The notes under the pieces: model-generated
Told to the model about the DNA's origin: nothing
The model's database searches: none
The model's input: the letters and a program-made list of their open reading frames with translations, nothing else
Position numbers and translations under genes: made by a program
Shown here: piece by piece, positions 33,591 through 42,233 of the stretch
Layout: every line of letters begins with the position of its first letter
How positions within the stretch are numbered: position 1 is the stretch's first letter
Source: an uncultured Bacteroidales bacterium
Lineage (GTDB): Bacteria > Bacteroidota > Bacteroidia > Bacteroidales > Paludibacteraceae
DNA length: 64,000 bases
NCBI GenBank assembly: GCA_934716995.1
Contig: CAKUYO010000006.1
Coordinates: forward strand, 41,135-105,134
Direction of reading: 5' to 3'

Positions 33591-35264
33591 ATGAAAAAAC
33601 TATTCACATTGTTATTCTTGTCGGTCTTTCTGACGACCAATGCACAAGTAAAATACTGCGCTACGGCTCCTGTCGGGTACGGGAAAAGTGCCACCGGTGG
33701 AGGAAATGCCACACCGACATTGGTCAGCACAGCGAGCGAGTTGCAGAATGCACTAAAAGCCGACGGGGAGAAAGTGATTGTCATAATCGAGGATATCACC
33801 GTAACATCGTGTCTGAAAGTGAAGGCTATCAACAAGACGCTGCTTGCGCTGCCGGGGGTACAACTTATCTCCACACAGCAGAACGAAGACAAATCCGGTA
33901 TCCTCTATTTCTCCGACGGCTCGAAGAATCTGATCTTGCGCAACCTGACGCTGGTCGGTCCGGGGGCATACGACTGCAACGGCGGGGACTTGCTATGCTT
34001 TGACGGTGTAACGAATGCATGGGTGGATCATTGCGATTTTCAGGACGGTTGCGATGGTAATTTTGACAACAAAGGAAAGACGGACAATATCACGGTATCG
34101 TGGTGCCGTTTCCGCTACCTGAAGACGCCCAAGGCGGGCGGCAGCGGCGGCAGCGACGACCACCGTTTCAGCAACCTACTCGGTTCGAGTTCCTCCGACA
34201 AACCCGCCGACGGCACATACAACATGACATGGGCGTACTGCTGGTGGGACGAGGGGTGCGTGGAACGTATGCTGCGCTGCCGCAATGCAAGTCTGCATTT
34301 TCTGAACTGCTACTGGAACTCGTCGGTGGCACACTACTATATCGGTCCGGAAAACGCCGACTGCTATATAGAAGGTTGCACGTTTGCAGGTGCACCCAAA
34401 TCAAACAAGATCTTCTACCAGAACTATAACGGCAAGAACGGGGCAAAGTTTGTGGATTGCACCTCGAAGAACGGTGTGCCGTCGGATGTAAGCAACCGCA
34501 CGGTGGTTACCCCTGCCTATACCTATACGGCCCTTACAGCAGATGATTCCAAGGCGATGATTACCGGCAGTTGCGGTGCGGGCGCGACGCTGACAGTGAA
34601 GACCGACGGCAGCGTGAGCAGCAGTTGCGACAGCGGAGAGACTCCTGAACCTAATCCAGATCCTGAACCCGAACCCGAACCCGAACCGAGCGGGGATATA
34701 ACATGGAACTTCTCCGACAGCGAGTTTGCGGGATTAGGGGAAATTACAGAGACGAAGACTATCAACGGACTGACGATAGTTGCAACAAGCGGGAAATCGA
34801 TAGTCGTAGATGCCAACAATAAGACATATGGTGAGAACCTAAAGTTTACATCACGTATGAAATTAGGCGGCACTATGGGTGAGACCTACCGCCATCTGCG
34901 CTTTGAGGTGAAAGGCAGTTGCACGATAGAGGTGTACGGAATGAGCGGTAACAACAGCGAACCACGCCCGATTGTATTGGCAAAAGACAAGTGGGATAAT
35001 ACGCTCCATACATGGGAGAATGTACCGGGCAGCGAACTGAGCAAACTGACATACAACTACACAGGCAGCACGGCAACCCTGTATATCGGCAGCGGCAAGA
35101 GCGGTGTCAATCTGTATGGCATCAATGTCATCTACGAGCAGACGCCTTCCGCTATCCAAACTCCTGTCATTCTGAGCGGGAATACCTACAACCTGTGGGG
35201 TATGGAAGTGGATGAGAACTACAAAGGTATTGTTATCCGAGACGGAAAGAAATACCTGCAATAG
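33591..35264 (+). CDS. Secreted pectate lyase (PL1-like) with C-terminal beta domain
   Basis: A 557-residue enzyme that cleaves polygalacturonate by beta-elimination. MKKLFTLLFLSVFLTTNAQ is a Sec signal. The right-handed beta-helix follows, with NLILRNLTLVGPGAY, VTNAWVDHCDF near residue 143 (calcium ligands and PL1 motif), NITVSWCRFRYL and a basic VERMLRCRNASLHFLNCYW strand that can supply the catalytic Arg. A Pro-Glu linker (PEPNPDPEPEPEPEP, about 353-368) leads to a beta-sandwich (GDITWNFSDSEF...TLYIGSGKSGV) that may bind carbohydrate. The tail GIVIRDGKKYLQ is typical of secreted Bacteroidales proteins. No other pectin genes are nearby. Confidence 0.92.
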   Translation: MKKLFTLLFLSVFLTTNAQVKYCATAPVGYGKSATGGGNATPTLVSTASELQNALKADGEKVIVIIEDITVTSCLKVKAINKTLLALPGVQLISTQQNEDKSGILYFSDGSKNLILRNLTLVGPGAYDCNGGDLLCFDGVTNAWVDHCDFQDGCDGNFDNKGKTDNITVSWCRFRYLKTPKAGGSGGSDDHRFSNLLGSSSSDKPADGTYNMTWAYCWWDEGCVERMLRCRNASLHFLNCYWNSSVAHYYIGPENADCYIEGCTFAGAPKSNKIFYQNYNGKNGAKFVDCTSKNGVPSDVSNRTVVTPAYTYTALTADDSKAMITGSCGAGATLTVKTDGSVSSSCDSGETPEPNPDPEPEPEPEPSGDITWNFSDSEFAGLGEITETKTINGLTIVATSGKSIVVDANNKTYGENLKFTSRMKLGGTMGETYRHLRFEVKGSCTIEVYGMSGNNSEPRPIVLAKDKWDNTLHTWENVPGSELSKLTYNYTGSTATLYIGSGKSGVNLYGINVIYEQTPSAIQTPVILSGNTYNLWGMEVDENYKGIVIRDGKKYLQ

Positions 35265-35280
35265 ACCAACGCACTTATAC

Positions 35281-35324
35281 AACAAAGAGGCTGCCTGACA
35301 AGTAAGCAGGGCAGCCTCTTTGTT
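35281..35324. terminator. Bidirectional terminator
   Basis: A perfect 15-bp stem AACAAAGAGGCTGCC/GGCAGCCTCTTTGTT lies between the convergent pectate lyase and EamA genes. Confidence 0.92.
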
Positions 35325-35339
35325 GTATATAAGAGTTCT

Positions 35340-36218
35340 TTATTTGGACAGGGCGTACATTGCGAAAGCGGCGCAGCACAGACCGGCTATCTGGAGCGGA
35401 TTGGGAATGACCTGTAGAATGATCAGCGAGAGAAGCACCGTAACCATAGGCGACAAGCCTTCCATCGGGGAAACAACCACCGCCTTGCCGTAACGGTAGG
35501 CATAGACGAGGGTGAGGGCACCGATTGAATTGAGTATCTGTATGCCGAAGGACGACCAGAACAGAACACAAGCCCCCTCTTCTGCAAAGAAAGCCGCAGC
35601 ATCGGGCGTCATAAAATATGCCACGGGGACAAGCACCACAGCGGTGATGGTCATCCAAACAAAGATGGATTCGGCATCCATCGAGTTGTTGGCAAACTTC
35701 ATAAAGAAGCCCTGTACACCCCAAGCGAGAAGGACAAGCAGCGCCAACACTATCCACAACCAGCCCGAGACGGGACTGCCCTCGGTGTTGGTCTCGAGCG
35801 AGAGCAACAGGATTGCCGCCAAAGCCACAGCGATACCCGCCATCTGCCAGCGGGTGGCTTTCTCATGCAGGAAGACCGCCGCCAGCGTAATGACGATAAC
35901 GGGCGACATAGAGATGAAAGGATAGATAATATAGGAAGGACCGAGGGTGAGTGCCTTAAAGAGCACCAACTGTCCGCCGGCGCCGAGGAAACCGACGGCG
36001 CAACCGAGGAGAATGCGCTTTGCGCACGTAGTTTGCGTAGTCTTGCGGCGATGTATGATGTATGCAACGATGGCACAGGGAATCATAGAGACCGCCCATG
36101 CGATATAGACTATGGTATCAGGTATTCCGTGCTGGATCTGATACCCCGAAAAGGCTCCCCATACACCCCACGTAGCGACGGTGATGAGGATAAAGACTAA
36201 CCAGAGTTTGTTTTTCAT
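35340..36218 (-). CDS. EamA/DMT-family transporter
   Basis: A 292-residue drug/metabolite-type permease. About ten hydrophobic helices are arranged as two five-helix repeats, with the usual ALTLGPSYIIYPFISMSPVIV in the first half and VVVSPMEGLSPMVTVLLSL in the second. It starts MKNKLWLVFILITVATWGVWG. It may move a small metabolite across the inner membrane. Being last in the minus-strand catabolic run suggests, without proof, sugar or amino-sugar related transport. A 9-bp array lies between it and GH31. Confidence 0.87.
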   Translation of the reverse strand: MKNKLWLVFILITVATWGVWGAFSGYQIQHGIPDTIVYIAWAVSMIPCAIVAYIIHRRKTTQTTCAKRILLGCAVGFLGAGGQLVLFKALTLGPSYIIYPFISMSPVIVITLAAVFLHEKATRWQMAGIAVALAAILLLSLETNTEGSPVSGWLWIVLALLVLLAWGVQGFFMKFANNSMDAESIFVWMTITAVVLVPVAYFMTPDAAAFFAEEGACVLFWSSFGIQILNSIGALTLVYAYRYGKAVVVSPMEGLSPMVTVLLSLIILQVIPNPLQIAGLCCAAFAMYALSK

Positions 36219-36232
36219 TGTTTTTTACTATT

Positions 36233-36268
36233 AAAGTCCTTAAGGTCTTTAGGGTCTTTAAGGACATT
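36233..36268. repeat. Tandem array, 4 x 9 bp
   Basis: AAAGTCCTT, AAGGTCTTT, AGGGTCTTT and AAGGACATT occupy most of the 52-bp gap between GH31 and EamA genes. The GTCTTTA core is shared with the array at 5688-5723. Confidence 0.7.
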
Positions 36269-36270
36269 GG

Positions 36271-37821
36271 TTATTTGATTTTTTCGAAATAGGGGAGACG
36301 GGCAAGGGGGACGGAGATGGTATAGGTACGACCGCCGCGGTAACGTTTGCCCTGCTCGTCGCGCCACGTGCCTTTGGGGAGGGTAACGGTACGGGAAAGC
36401 GCGTCGGTTACTACAGGGGCTACCAAGTACTTGTCCCCGAGCATAAACTGGTCTTTGCACTCCGCAAACCCCTGGTGCGGGAACTGGTACTCCATACAGC
36501 GCACGATAGGTTCACCGGTCTTAGCGGCACGATGGGCATACTCCATGATATAAGGCGCAAAGCGGGCGTGGAGATGTGCCATATCGCGGACGATAGCAAG
36601 GTTTTCATCACTCAATACGCGCCATGGTGCAACGGAGAACTGCATCATCGGCATAAGCGCATGCACCTGTGCGGAACGAACGATGAGCGCCTGGTCGAAC
36701 CCGTCGGAAGCGATACCCAGGAAAGCCGCCCACTGCCCGCCACCGATCATGTCGGGGCAAGTATAGGCATAACCAAGCAGCCCCGCCGTGGTCATACAGG
36801 GAATGAGCGACCGGACAGCCGTCCACGAATAGTCTTTGTCGCCAAGGCGTTGGACAAGCGGTTGCCCGCCCATTTTCCAGCCTGCACGGTATTCGTTGAA
36901 GGGGAAAGAGAGACCGATGTTCGCCCACGAGGTGGTATGATCGACGGTAGTGGCAGCGGGGTTGAACGCCTTGATGGGTGCCGAAGCATAGCAGTTGTTG
37001 TCGCCGGCATCGAACTTGAAACCGTCGATACCGTACTCGGTTTGCATATTGCGCAGTTGCGAGACGAGATATGCTGCGGCATCAGGGTTGGTAAGGTCGT
37101 AGCAAGCGGAGTAGCCGTTCCACCAGTTGAGGATAGCGGTACCGCCGTCGGGTGTCTGCAGGAGATAGCCTTTGGCAGCCAGTTCGCGGTATTCGGGCGA
37201 GTCGGCAGACACGAAAGGGCATACCCAGAGCATGACGCGGAAGCCGAGGGCGTGGAGTTCGTCCACCATGGCTTTGGGGTCGGGGAAACGCTCTGCCTTG
37301 AAGTCGAAATTGCCGTAGTAGCGTTGCCAGTTGTCGTCAATCATCAGGACACCGGCAGGAAAACCGTTGTCAATGATAGCATGGGCATAACGGAGTATGT
37401 CCGCCTGGTTCTGGTTGTACATCAGTTCGATCCACGTGTTGTACTGCGGCATAGTAAAGAATAGCGTATCGGGCAGGAGTCCCGAAGCGGGGAAATACTT
37501 CGCCTGCGCGGCAAGATAGGCATCACGTAGGGTGCTGCCCGCTTTGACGGTAGTGAGCGGATAGGAGGTATGTATCCCGCCGTTGGCAGCAGAGAAGACA
37601 AAGGCACTGTCCGACCACATATACGTGCCATCGGAGGAGAGGAATAGCGGCACGAGTTGATTGTTCTCGTCCTGCGTATGGAGGTCGAAAGCGGGCTGGT
37701 CGGTGTAGGGCTGGTTGGCACCGAGACCGACAGACGCGCCCCACCACCAGGTTGCGGGCTGCGCCCACAAAGGACAAAGAACAAAGAACAAAGAACAAAG
37801 AACAAAATGTATTTTCTTCAT
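36271..37821 (-). CDS. Secreted GH31-family glycoside hydrolase
   Basis: A 516-residue retaining alpha-glycosidase. The signal is MKKIHFVLCSLFFVLCPLWAQ, whose hydrophobic core is written by heptamer repeats. The TIM barrel shows FPAGVLMIDDNWQ, GFRVMLWVCPFVS, GIDGFKFDAGDNN with the nucleophile Asp near residue 272 and QRLGDKDYSW with the likely acid/base Asp near 329, then TCPDMIGGGQW. It is closest in form to the short myogenesis-regulating-glycosidase-like GH31 proteins. The family includes alpha-galactosidases and alpha-N-acetylgalactosaminidases; specificity here is undetermined. It lies downstream of SusC/SusD and GH36. Confidence 0.88.
   Translation of the reverse strand: MKKIHFVLCSLFFVLCPLWAQPATWWWGASVGLGANQPYTDQPAFDLHTQDENNQLVPLFLSSDGTYMWSDSAFVFSAANGGIHTSYPLTTVKAGSTLRDAYLAAQAKYFPASGLLPDTLFFTMPQYNTWIELMYNQNQADILRYAHAIIDNGFPAGVLMIDDNWQRYYGNFDFKAERFPDPKAMVDELHALGFRVMLWVCPFVSADSPEYRELAAKGYLLQTPDGGTAILNWWNGYSACYDLTNPDAAAYLVSQLRNMQTEYGIDGFKFDAGDNNCYASAPIKAFNPAATTVDHTTSWANIGLSFPFNEYRAGWKMGGQPLVQRLGDKDYSWTAVRSLIPCMTTAGLLGYAYTCPDMIGGGQWAAFLGIASDGFDQALIVRSAQVHALMPMMQFSVAPWRVLSDENLAIVRDMAHLHARFAPYIMEYAHRAAKTGEPIVRCMEYQFPHQGFAECKDQFMLGDKYLVAPVVTDALSRTVTLPKGTWRDEQGKRYRGGRTYTISVPLARLPYFEKIK
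37767..37808. repeat. Heptamer array (ACAAAGA, 6 units) in the GH31 signal peptide
   Basis: ACAAAGG, four ACAAAGA and ACAAAAT read on the minus strand as TTTGTTC-type units starting five codons after the ATG. A 7-bp unit gives the same FVLCSLF-type peptide in every frame, but a change in copy number shifts the downstream frame. Confidence 0.88.
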
Positions 37822-37836
37822 AATCGTATTTTTGAA

Positions 37837-37953
37837 CGTTAATTATCGTGTAATCAGACGTTCATTTTTATAGAACATATAATTAGCCATTAATTGACCA
37901 TCAATAGGGTATCCTAAGCGGAATCACATACGAATCACATACGAATCACATAC
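37837..37953. repeat. AT-rich repeat copy followed by 3 x 11-bp array
   Basis: 37837-37909 begins CGTTAATTATCGTGTAAT and is about 90% like the copy at 61069-61141. 37921-37953 holds three perfect copies of GAATCACATAC. Both lie in the GH31 upstream gap. Confidence 0.8.
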
Positions 37954-37978
37954 ACCTGCAATATAGTTTCTATATAGA

Positions 37979-39382
37979 TTAGAGGGTGATGGTGGTGAGG
38001 TAGTTGTAGCCTGTGGCAGCGTCCCAAAGGTCTTTGTTGGCAAGGCGGATAGAGAAGTCTGGGTTGTCGTGCAAAGAAGCGTATGGGTCGGGAAGGTTGA
38101 GATAAACCTTGTACTCACCCGAGAGACTGCCGGCAAGGTTGGCATGGAGCGTAGTGGTAACAGTGTCGCCTGCGAACCAGAAACGCGGATCGATATTGGT
38201 CTGCGGATAGACATATTTCTTGGCGGGGTCGGACGCAGAGACGAGTATCAGTTCGACAGAGCGTTTGTTGACCGGTGCGGCAAAACCGACATTGCGGAGC
38301 GTGAGGACGACAGCGAAGTGTTCGCCCGCCTTGGGGTCCTGGGTGGGGTATGCCTTATCCAGCACAAAACGATAACCGAGACGACGTTTGACCTCATCCA
38401 TGTGCTTGGTTTGAATCCACCAGTTGAGAATATCACGGTGGTAGTCACGATTGAGGTATGTCCAGTGGAAACGCTCCATTTGTGCAATAGCATTGCTACC
38501 CTCGGACTGGGCGCACTTGTTGCAGGTCTCGCCCCCCATCATCGTGTAGCGGGTATCTGCTTCCCAGAACTCACGGTCGGCATTATTGCGATAGGTACCG
38601 ACATCGTTGCTGCATGATACAAAGCAGTCGTTATGCCCGCCGAGACGCGCTTTGGGCGTATTCTGATACGCTTCGGTGTCGGTGAGCGGGTCGGCAGACA
38701 GGTTGCGGTCGGCAAGATACTGCATCTTGTATTCCGGTGTACGCAGACATATTTGCCGGTCGGCGGGGAAAGCCTCCAGCATGTGGTCGATCATCTGCCA
38801 GCGCGGCTCATACTGCTCCGATGTTTTGGGGCTGGAGGGGAAGCCGGACGTATAGTACCACTCACCCCACGAACCGATGAAACCGGCTTGGATACAGAGG
38901 ATGACATCGGCGTTCTTTTGCAGCACGGGGGCTACGGCGTCTATATGTTTTGAAACCCACTCGGGCGTTGCGTCCCACGGTTTTTGATTGTTGGCATAGC
39001 CGTCTTTGTATGCAAAACGGATAATGGCTTTCGATCCGCCCTCACGAAGGGCATCGAAATTGGTCTGCATACGGTCGAGATACGCCTGCGGTATCTCGCT
39101 CTCGATATAGTCGGTCAGGTAATAGATATGCAGCATAAGCGACACACCCGTTTCGCGCACACTTGCGATAGTAGCAGCCGAGGCGTGGGCGTTCAGATCC
39201 GAAGAGTTGTACGAAACGTGGGCATAGAAGCCGCGCTCGGGGTTAGGAAACATCTCGTCGGATTCGGTATAATAGATTGTACCTTCAGGGTCTTTCTCCT
39301 CCTGAGGAGGATTTGGAGTCGTATTGCACCCCACCATAAAAGGCAGAGCCAACAGCGGCAAAACAGACAGGAAACGGTTCAT
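37979..39382 (-). CDS. DUF4832-type (with DUF4874-like N-domain) lipoprotein
   Basis: A 467-residue lipoprotein with signal MNRFLSVLPLLALPFMVGCN. The N-terminal part looks like a TIM-barrel: NPERGFYAHVSY, VSLMLHIYYLTDY, AIIRFAYKDGYANN and ILCIQAGFIGSWGEWYYTSGF, the last with conserved acidic and aromatic residues. The C-terminal third (RLGYRFVLDKAYPTQ, LTLRNVGFAAPVNKR, SGEYKVYLNLPD) is a beta-sandwich matching DUF4832. The layout suggests a surface or periplasmic glycan-active protein of unproven activity. It lies between the SusD-linked lipoprotein and GH31 on the same strand. Confidence 0.82.
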   Translation of the reverse strand: MNRFLSVLPLLALPFMVGCNTTPNPPQEEKDPEGTIYYTESDEMFPNPERGFYAHVSYNSSDLNAHASAATIASVRETGVSLMLHIYYLTDYIESEIPQAYLDRMQTNFDALREGGSKAIIRFAYKDGYANNQKPWDATPEWVSKHIDAVAPVLQKNADVILCIQAGFIGSWGEWYYTSGFPSSPKTSEQYEPRWQMIDHMLEAFPADRQICLRTPEYKMQYLADRNLSADPLTDTEAYQNTPKARLGGHNDCFVSCSNDVGTYRNNADREFWEADTRYTMMGGETCNKCAQSEGSNAIAQMERFHWTYLNRDYHRDILNWWIQTKHMDEVKRRLGYRFVLDKAYPTQDPKAGEHFAVVLTLRNVGFAAPVNKRSVELILVSASDPAKKYVYPQTNIDPRFWFAGDTVTTTLHANLAGSLSGEYKVYLNLPDPYASLHDNPDFSIRLANKDLWDAATGYNYLTTITL

Positions 39383-39416
39383 TTTGTTATAAATAGGGAA
39401 TTAAAAGAAAAAACAA

Positions 39417-39452
39417 GTATGGGTGCGCGGTTATGCACCCCGACACCCATAC
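39417..39452 (-). terminator. Terminator after SusC-SusD-lipoprotein
   Basis: A 9-bp perfect stem GTATGGGTG/CACCCATAC has an inner GGGTGC/GCACCC hairpin. The minus strand runs on into TTGTTTTTTC. Confidence 0.8.
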
Positions 39453-39536
39453 TCTCAACCAACATTATTTAAGTGTAAAAAGCATCTCTGCCCCACCCTC
39501 TTGCAAACAAGCAGGGCAGCGATACTTTGGGAAAGA

Positions 39537-40331
39537 TTAGTCAGCGAGGTCGGTTTTAACGGTCATCAGGTTAGCCTTAACCTCTGCACCGGTCTCGTCC
39601 TGGTCGGCGTTAGGCAGTACACCTACAGACGACCATGCTTGCTGAATATCGAAACCAATCTTGAACTCGTTTGCGATAGCAACAGGGATAAGTTCGCGGA
39701 GGATCTGGATTTCTGCCATATTGTCGCCAATGAGTTGCGATGTCCCGATTGGCAGGTCGCCCTCACCAACGAGTGCACCCCATTTGTCGCTTGCATCGTG
39801 ATCTTTGGAAGGATCAGACCAAATCCAGCCATTACCGCCAACTTCGCCCCACCATTTGAATACTGCGGGGTTGTAGTTGCTTGCCAAGACACCGTCATCA
39901 CCCTTTGAGAGGATAGCGGTCTCCAAGCATACATCTACGCTACCTACAGCGAACTCGTCATTGTAGCCACCGGTTGCGTCGCTGTTGTCAGCATCGATAT
40001 AGATGTGGAAAGGAACCCACGAAAGGTCGGTAACTTTGGCAGCATCCCACTCAACAAGGAGGTTGAGGTACATCTTGTCGTTATAGACCTTTACGCTCTT
40101 GAGGGCACTACGGTTCTCAACAGGGTTGGCTGCGGAAGTAGCAGTGAATACATATTCTGCGGGCAGGTTATCCCACTCGGCAGCGGATTTATCCGAAGTG
40201 CTGACTTTCGAAACGAACTCGGGTTCCGGTTCGGGTTCGGGTTCAGGAGTCGGTGTAGGATCATTGTTTTTGTCGCATGCTACGAAAGCAAGTGCTGCTG
40301 CGCACATAAGTGCAAATTGAAACTTTTTCAT
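39537..40331 (-). CDS. Surface lipoprotein of the PUL, putative glycan-binding protein
   Basis: A 264-residue lipoprotein: MKKFQFALMCAAALAFVACDK, then a PTPEPEPEPEPEPE linker of the kind that holds surface glycan-binding proteins off the membrane. The body is beta-rich with acidic metal-like loops (HIYIDADNSDATGGYNDEF) and many Trp (FKWWGEVGGNGWIW), resembling CBM9-like or SusE/F-positioned proteins. No catalytic motif is seen. Its place right after SusD, behind dyad element D, suggests substrate binding at the SusCD complex. The glycan is unknown. Confidence 0.75.
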   Translation of the reverse strand: MKKFQFALMCAAALAFVACDKNNDPTPTPEPEPEPEPEFVSKVSTSDKSAAEWDNLPAEYVFTATSAANPVENRSALKSVKVYNDKMYLNLLVEWDAAKVTDLSWVPFHIYIDADNSDATGGYNDEFAVGSVDVCLETAILSKGDDGVLASNYNPAVFKWWGEVGGNGWIWSDPSKDHDASDKWGALVGEGDLPIGTSQLIGDNMAEIQILRELIPVAIANEFKIGFDIQQAWSSVGVLPNADQDETGAEVKANLMTVKTDLAD

Positions 40332-40395
40332 AATGAAATTGTGTTTTTAATGTTGTTGATTGTAATTGTATGTTGATTGATTTTTAATCAATTTA

Positions 40396-40530
40396 AGTAA
40401 GTTCAAGATTAAAAAACTCCTTTGCCCTTATGGGCAAGAAATCTAAGTAAATCTTTGTTTTTTACATCCATAAATTGCTATAAATCTTATCGCCTACGGC
40501 GGCAGAGTATGCAATTATGCTTGTAATATA
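40396..40530 (-). repeat. Dyad element copy D (~135 bp, inverted orientation)
   Basis: On the minus strand it carries GCCGCCGTAGGCG and then a TTGCCC-ATAA-GGGCAA stem-loop (plus positions 40422-40437). The ends are less well kept than in copies A-C. It lies between SusD and the surface lipoprotein gene, starting 6 bp from the SusD stop. Confidence 0.7.
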
Positions 40531-40535
40531 GTCCC

Positions 40536-42212
40536 TTAATATCCGGGGTTTTGCCGAATACCACTTACCGTCCATTCGGCATTCGGAATCGGGTACTGGA
40601 TATGGTTGTAGTCGGGTTTGACCACTGCCCAAGGCTGCGCACCCGGGTAACGGCGGTCCATCTCCAAGCCGTTGCGATAGACATCGAACATACGGTAGCC
40701 CTCGAAAGCGAGTTCCAGACGGCGCTCGTCCATTACGACATCGAAAACGGAAGCATAGCCGTGCATATTCGAGGCGGAGAACATACCTTCCTCGGGGATA
40801 CCCGCACGCTTACGGATGACATTGACATCATCGAGTGCTTTCTGGTCCTGTCCGAGTTTGGCATACGCCTCGGCGCGGTTGAGGATGACCTCACCCCAGC
40901 GGCTGAATACCGGGCTCGAAAGAGTAGGACTGCCCTCCTGATAACCGAACTTGGTAACGAAATACTTCGGATAGTTGTAGCGGTCGGTCATCGGGTGGCT
41001 CACACGTGCCAGGCAGTCTTCGCCTTTATAGACCACGTGATACTCGCTGTACTCGCCCTGTACGGTACGTTTCTCCACCGTATAGGTTGTTCCGTCTTCG
41101 GTGAAAGTAAAGTTATCACCACTCGGAGTAACCTTCATCACGATGTTCTGACGTCCGGAAGCATCATCGGGAGTCTCGGGATCCGGGAAATAGACATTAT
41201 AGTCCGGCGAGACCGTCTCGGGGAACTGCGGTTTGACAAATGCCGTATAACGGACATCGGAAGGATAGCGCTCGTAGAGATAGAGCAGCGGATCGGAAGG
41301 ATAGATCTCACCCCAGCCACCGCCGTCGCCGTTGTACATAGAGCCTGCGGAAGACTGTCCTTTGTCATCGGTCAGTTCGTGAGCAATACAGAAGAGCGTT
41401 TCCGAGGAGGTCTTGGCATTGGCGAAATAGTTAGCCAGATCGGGATCGAGTTTGCTCTCTGCGGTAGCACCGTTGAGCATTTCCTCGACCGTAGAGACCA
41501 CTTCATCGTTCATACCCATATAGAGATAGACACGCGAGAGGAGACCGAGAGCGGCATCATGGCTCGGATAGCCCGCATTACCACGTTCTTTGCCCTTGAC
41601 CATATACTTTGCAGCCTGCTTGAGGTCTTCCACGATCTGGTTATACACTTTGCCTACCGGCTCACGGGTAGTAACAGAAGCAGTGCTTGTCATCAAAGGT
41701 ACACCCATATTGTCGGTGCCATGACTATACGGTTTGGCGTAGAGCGTAACCATGTGGAGGTGCATCAAGGCACGCATATAGTATGCCTCGCCAAGGAGTT
41801 GGGTATCGCTGAGGTCTGTTTTTTTCTCAAGGGTCTCGATGACGGTATTCGACATATAGATGACCTTGTATGCCAGCATCCAAAGCGTGCTGACATTCTT
41901 GAGGTTGTCGGTCATCATATATGCCAATGCCTCGTAGAGCGGGTCGGTGGTTTTGCCCGCCAAGCAGACGTTGTCCGCTGGGAACTCCGCCATCTGGGTA
42001 TAGTGGCGCACATAGGTGTTACCACTGGCATAGCCGACATACTCCACCTCGTCTTTGAGCATAGCATAGCAGCCGTCCATGATATACTCCGCCCCCGCTT
42101 CGTCCTGGAGCAGCGCATCGGAGTTCAATTCGTCTGACGGGAAGAAATCGAGGCTGCAACTCGAAAGGAGCAAACCGGCGACGACCGTCATAGATAAAAT
42201 TATCTTTTTCAT
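40536..42212 (-). CDS. susD: SusD/RagB-family nutrient-binding lipoprotein
   Basis: A 558-residue outer-membrane lipoprotein that forms the lid of the SusC transporter. The signal is MKKIILSMTVVAGLLLSSCSLDFFP. A helical TPR-like core follows (LLGEAYYMRALMHLHMVTLYAKPYSH, a SusD signature). The C-terminal RagB/SusD block reads SRWGEVILNRAEAYAKLGQDQKALDDVN and VVMDERRLELAFEGYRMFD. It lies 21 bp after SusC. Confidence 0.96.
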   Translation of the reverse strand: MKKIILSMTVVAGLLLSSCSLDFFPSDELNSDALLQDEAGAEYIMDGCYAMLKDEVEYVGYASGNTYVRHYTQMAEFPADNVCLAGKTTDPLYEALAYMMTDNLKNVSTLWMLAYKVIYMSNTVIETLEKKTDLSDTQLLGEAYYMRALMHLHMVTLYAKPYSHGTDNMGVPLMTSTASVTTREPVGKVYNQIVEDLKQAAKYMVKGKERGNAGYPSHDAALGLLSRVYLYMGMNDEVVSTVEEMLNGATAESKLDPDLANYFANAKTSSETLFCIAHELTDDKGQSSAGSMYNGDGGGWGEIYPSDPLLYLYERYPSDVRYTAFVKPQFPETVSPDYNVYFPDPETPDDASGRQNIVMKVTPSGDNFTFTEDGTTYTVEKRTVQGEYSEYHVVYKGEDCLARVSHPMTDRYNYPKYFVTKFGYQEGSPTLSSPVFSRWGEVILNRAEAYAKLGQDQKALDDVNVIRKRAGIPEEGMFSASNMHGYASVFDVVMDERRLELAFEGYRMFDVYRNGLEMDRRYPGAQPWAVVKPDYNHIQYPIPNAEWTVSGIRQNPGY

Positions 42213-42233
42213 ATTCGTCTTTCTTTTTTAGAA

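Noticed and set aside
34648..34692. PEPEPE repeats as phase-variable tract in the pectate lyase and at 40210-40260
   Set aside because: They are 6-bp (GAACCC-type) units in frame, common linkers in secreted Bacteroidetes proteins; a unit change would only alter linker length.
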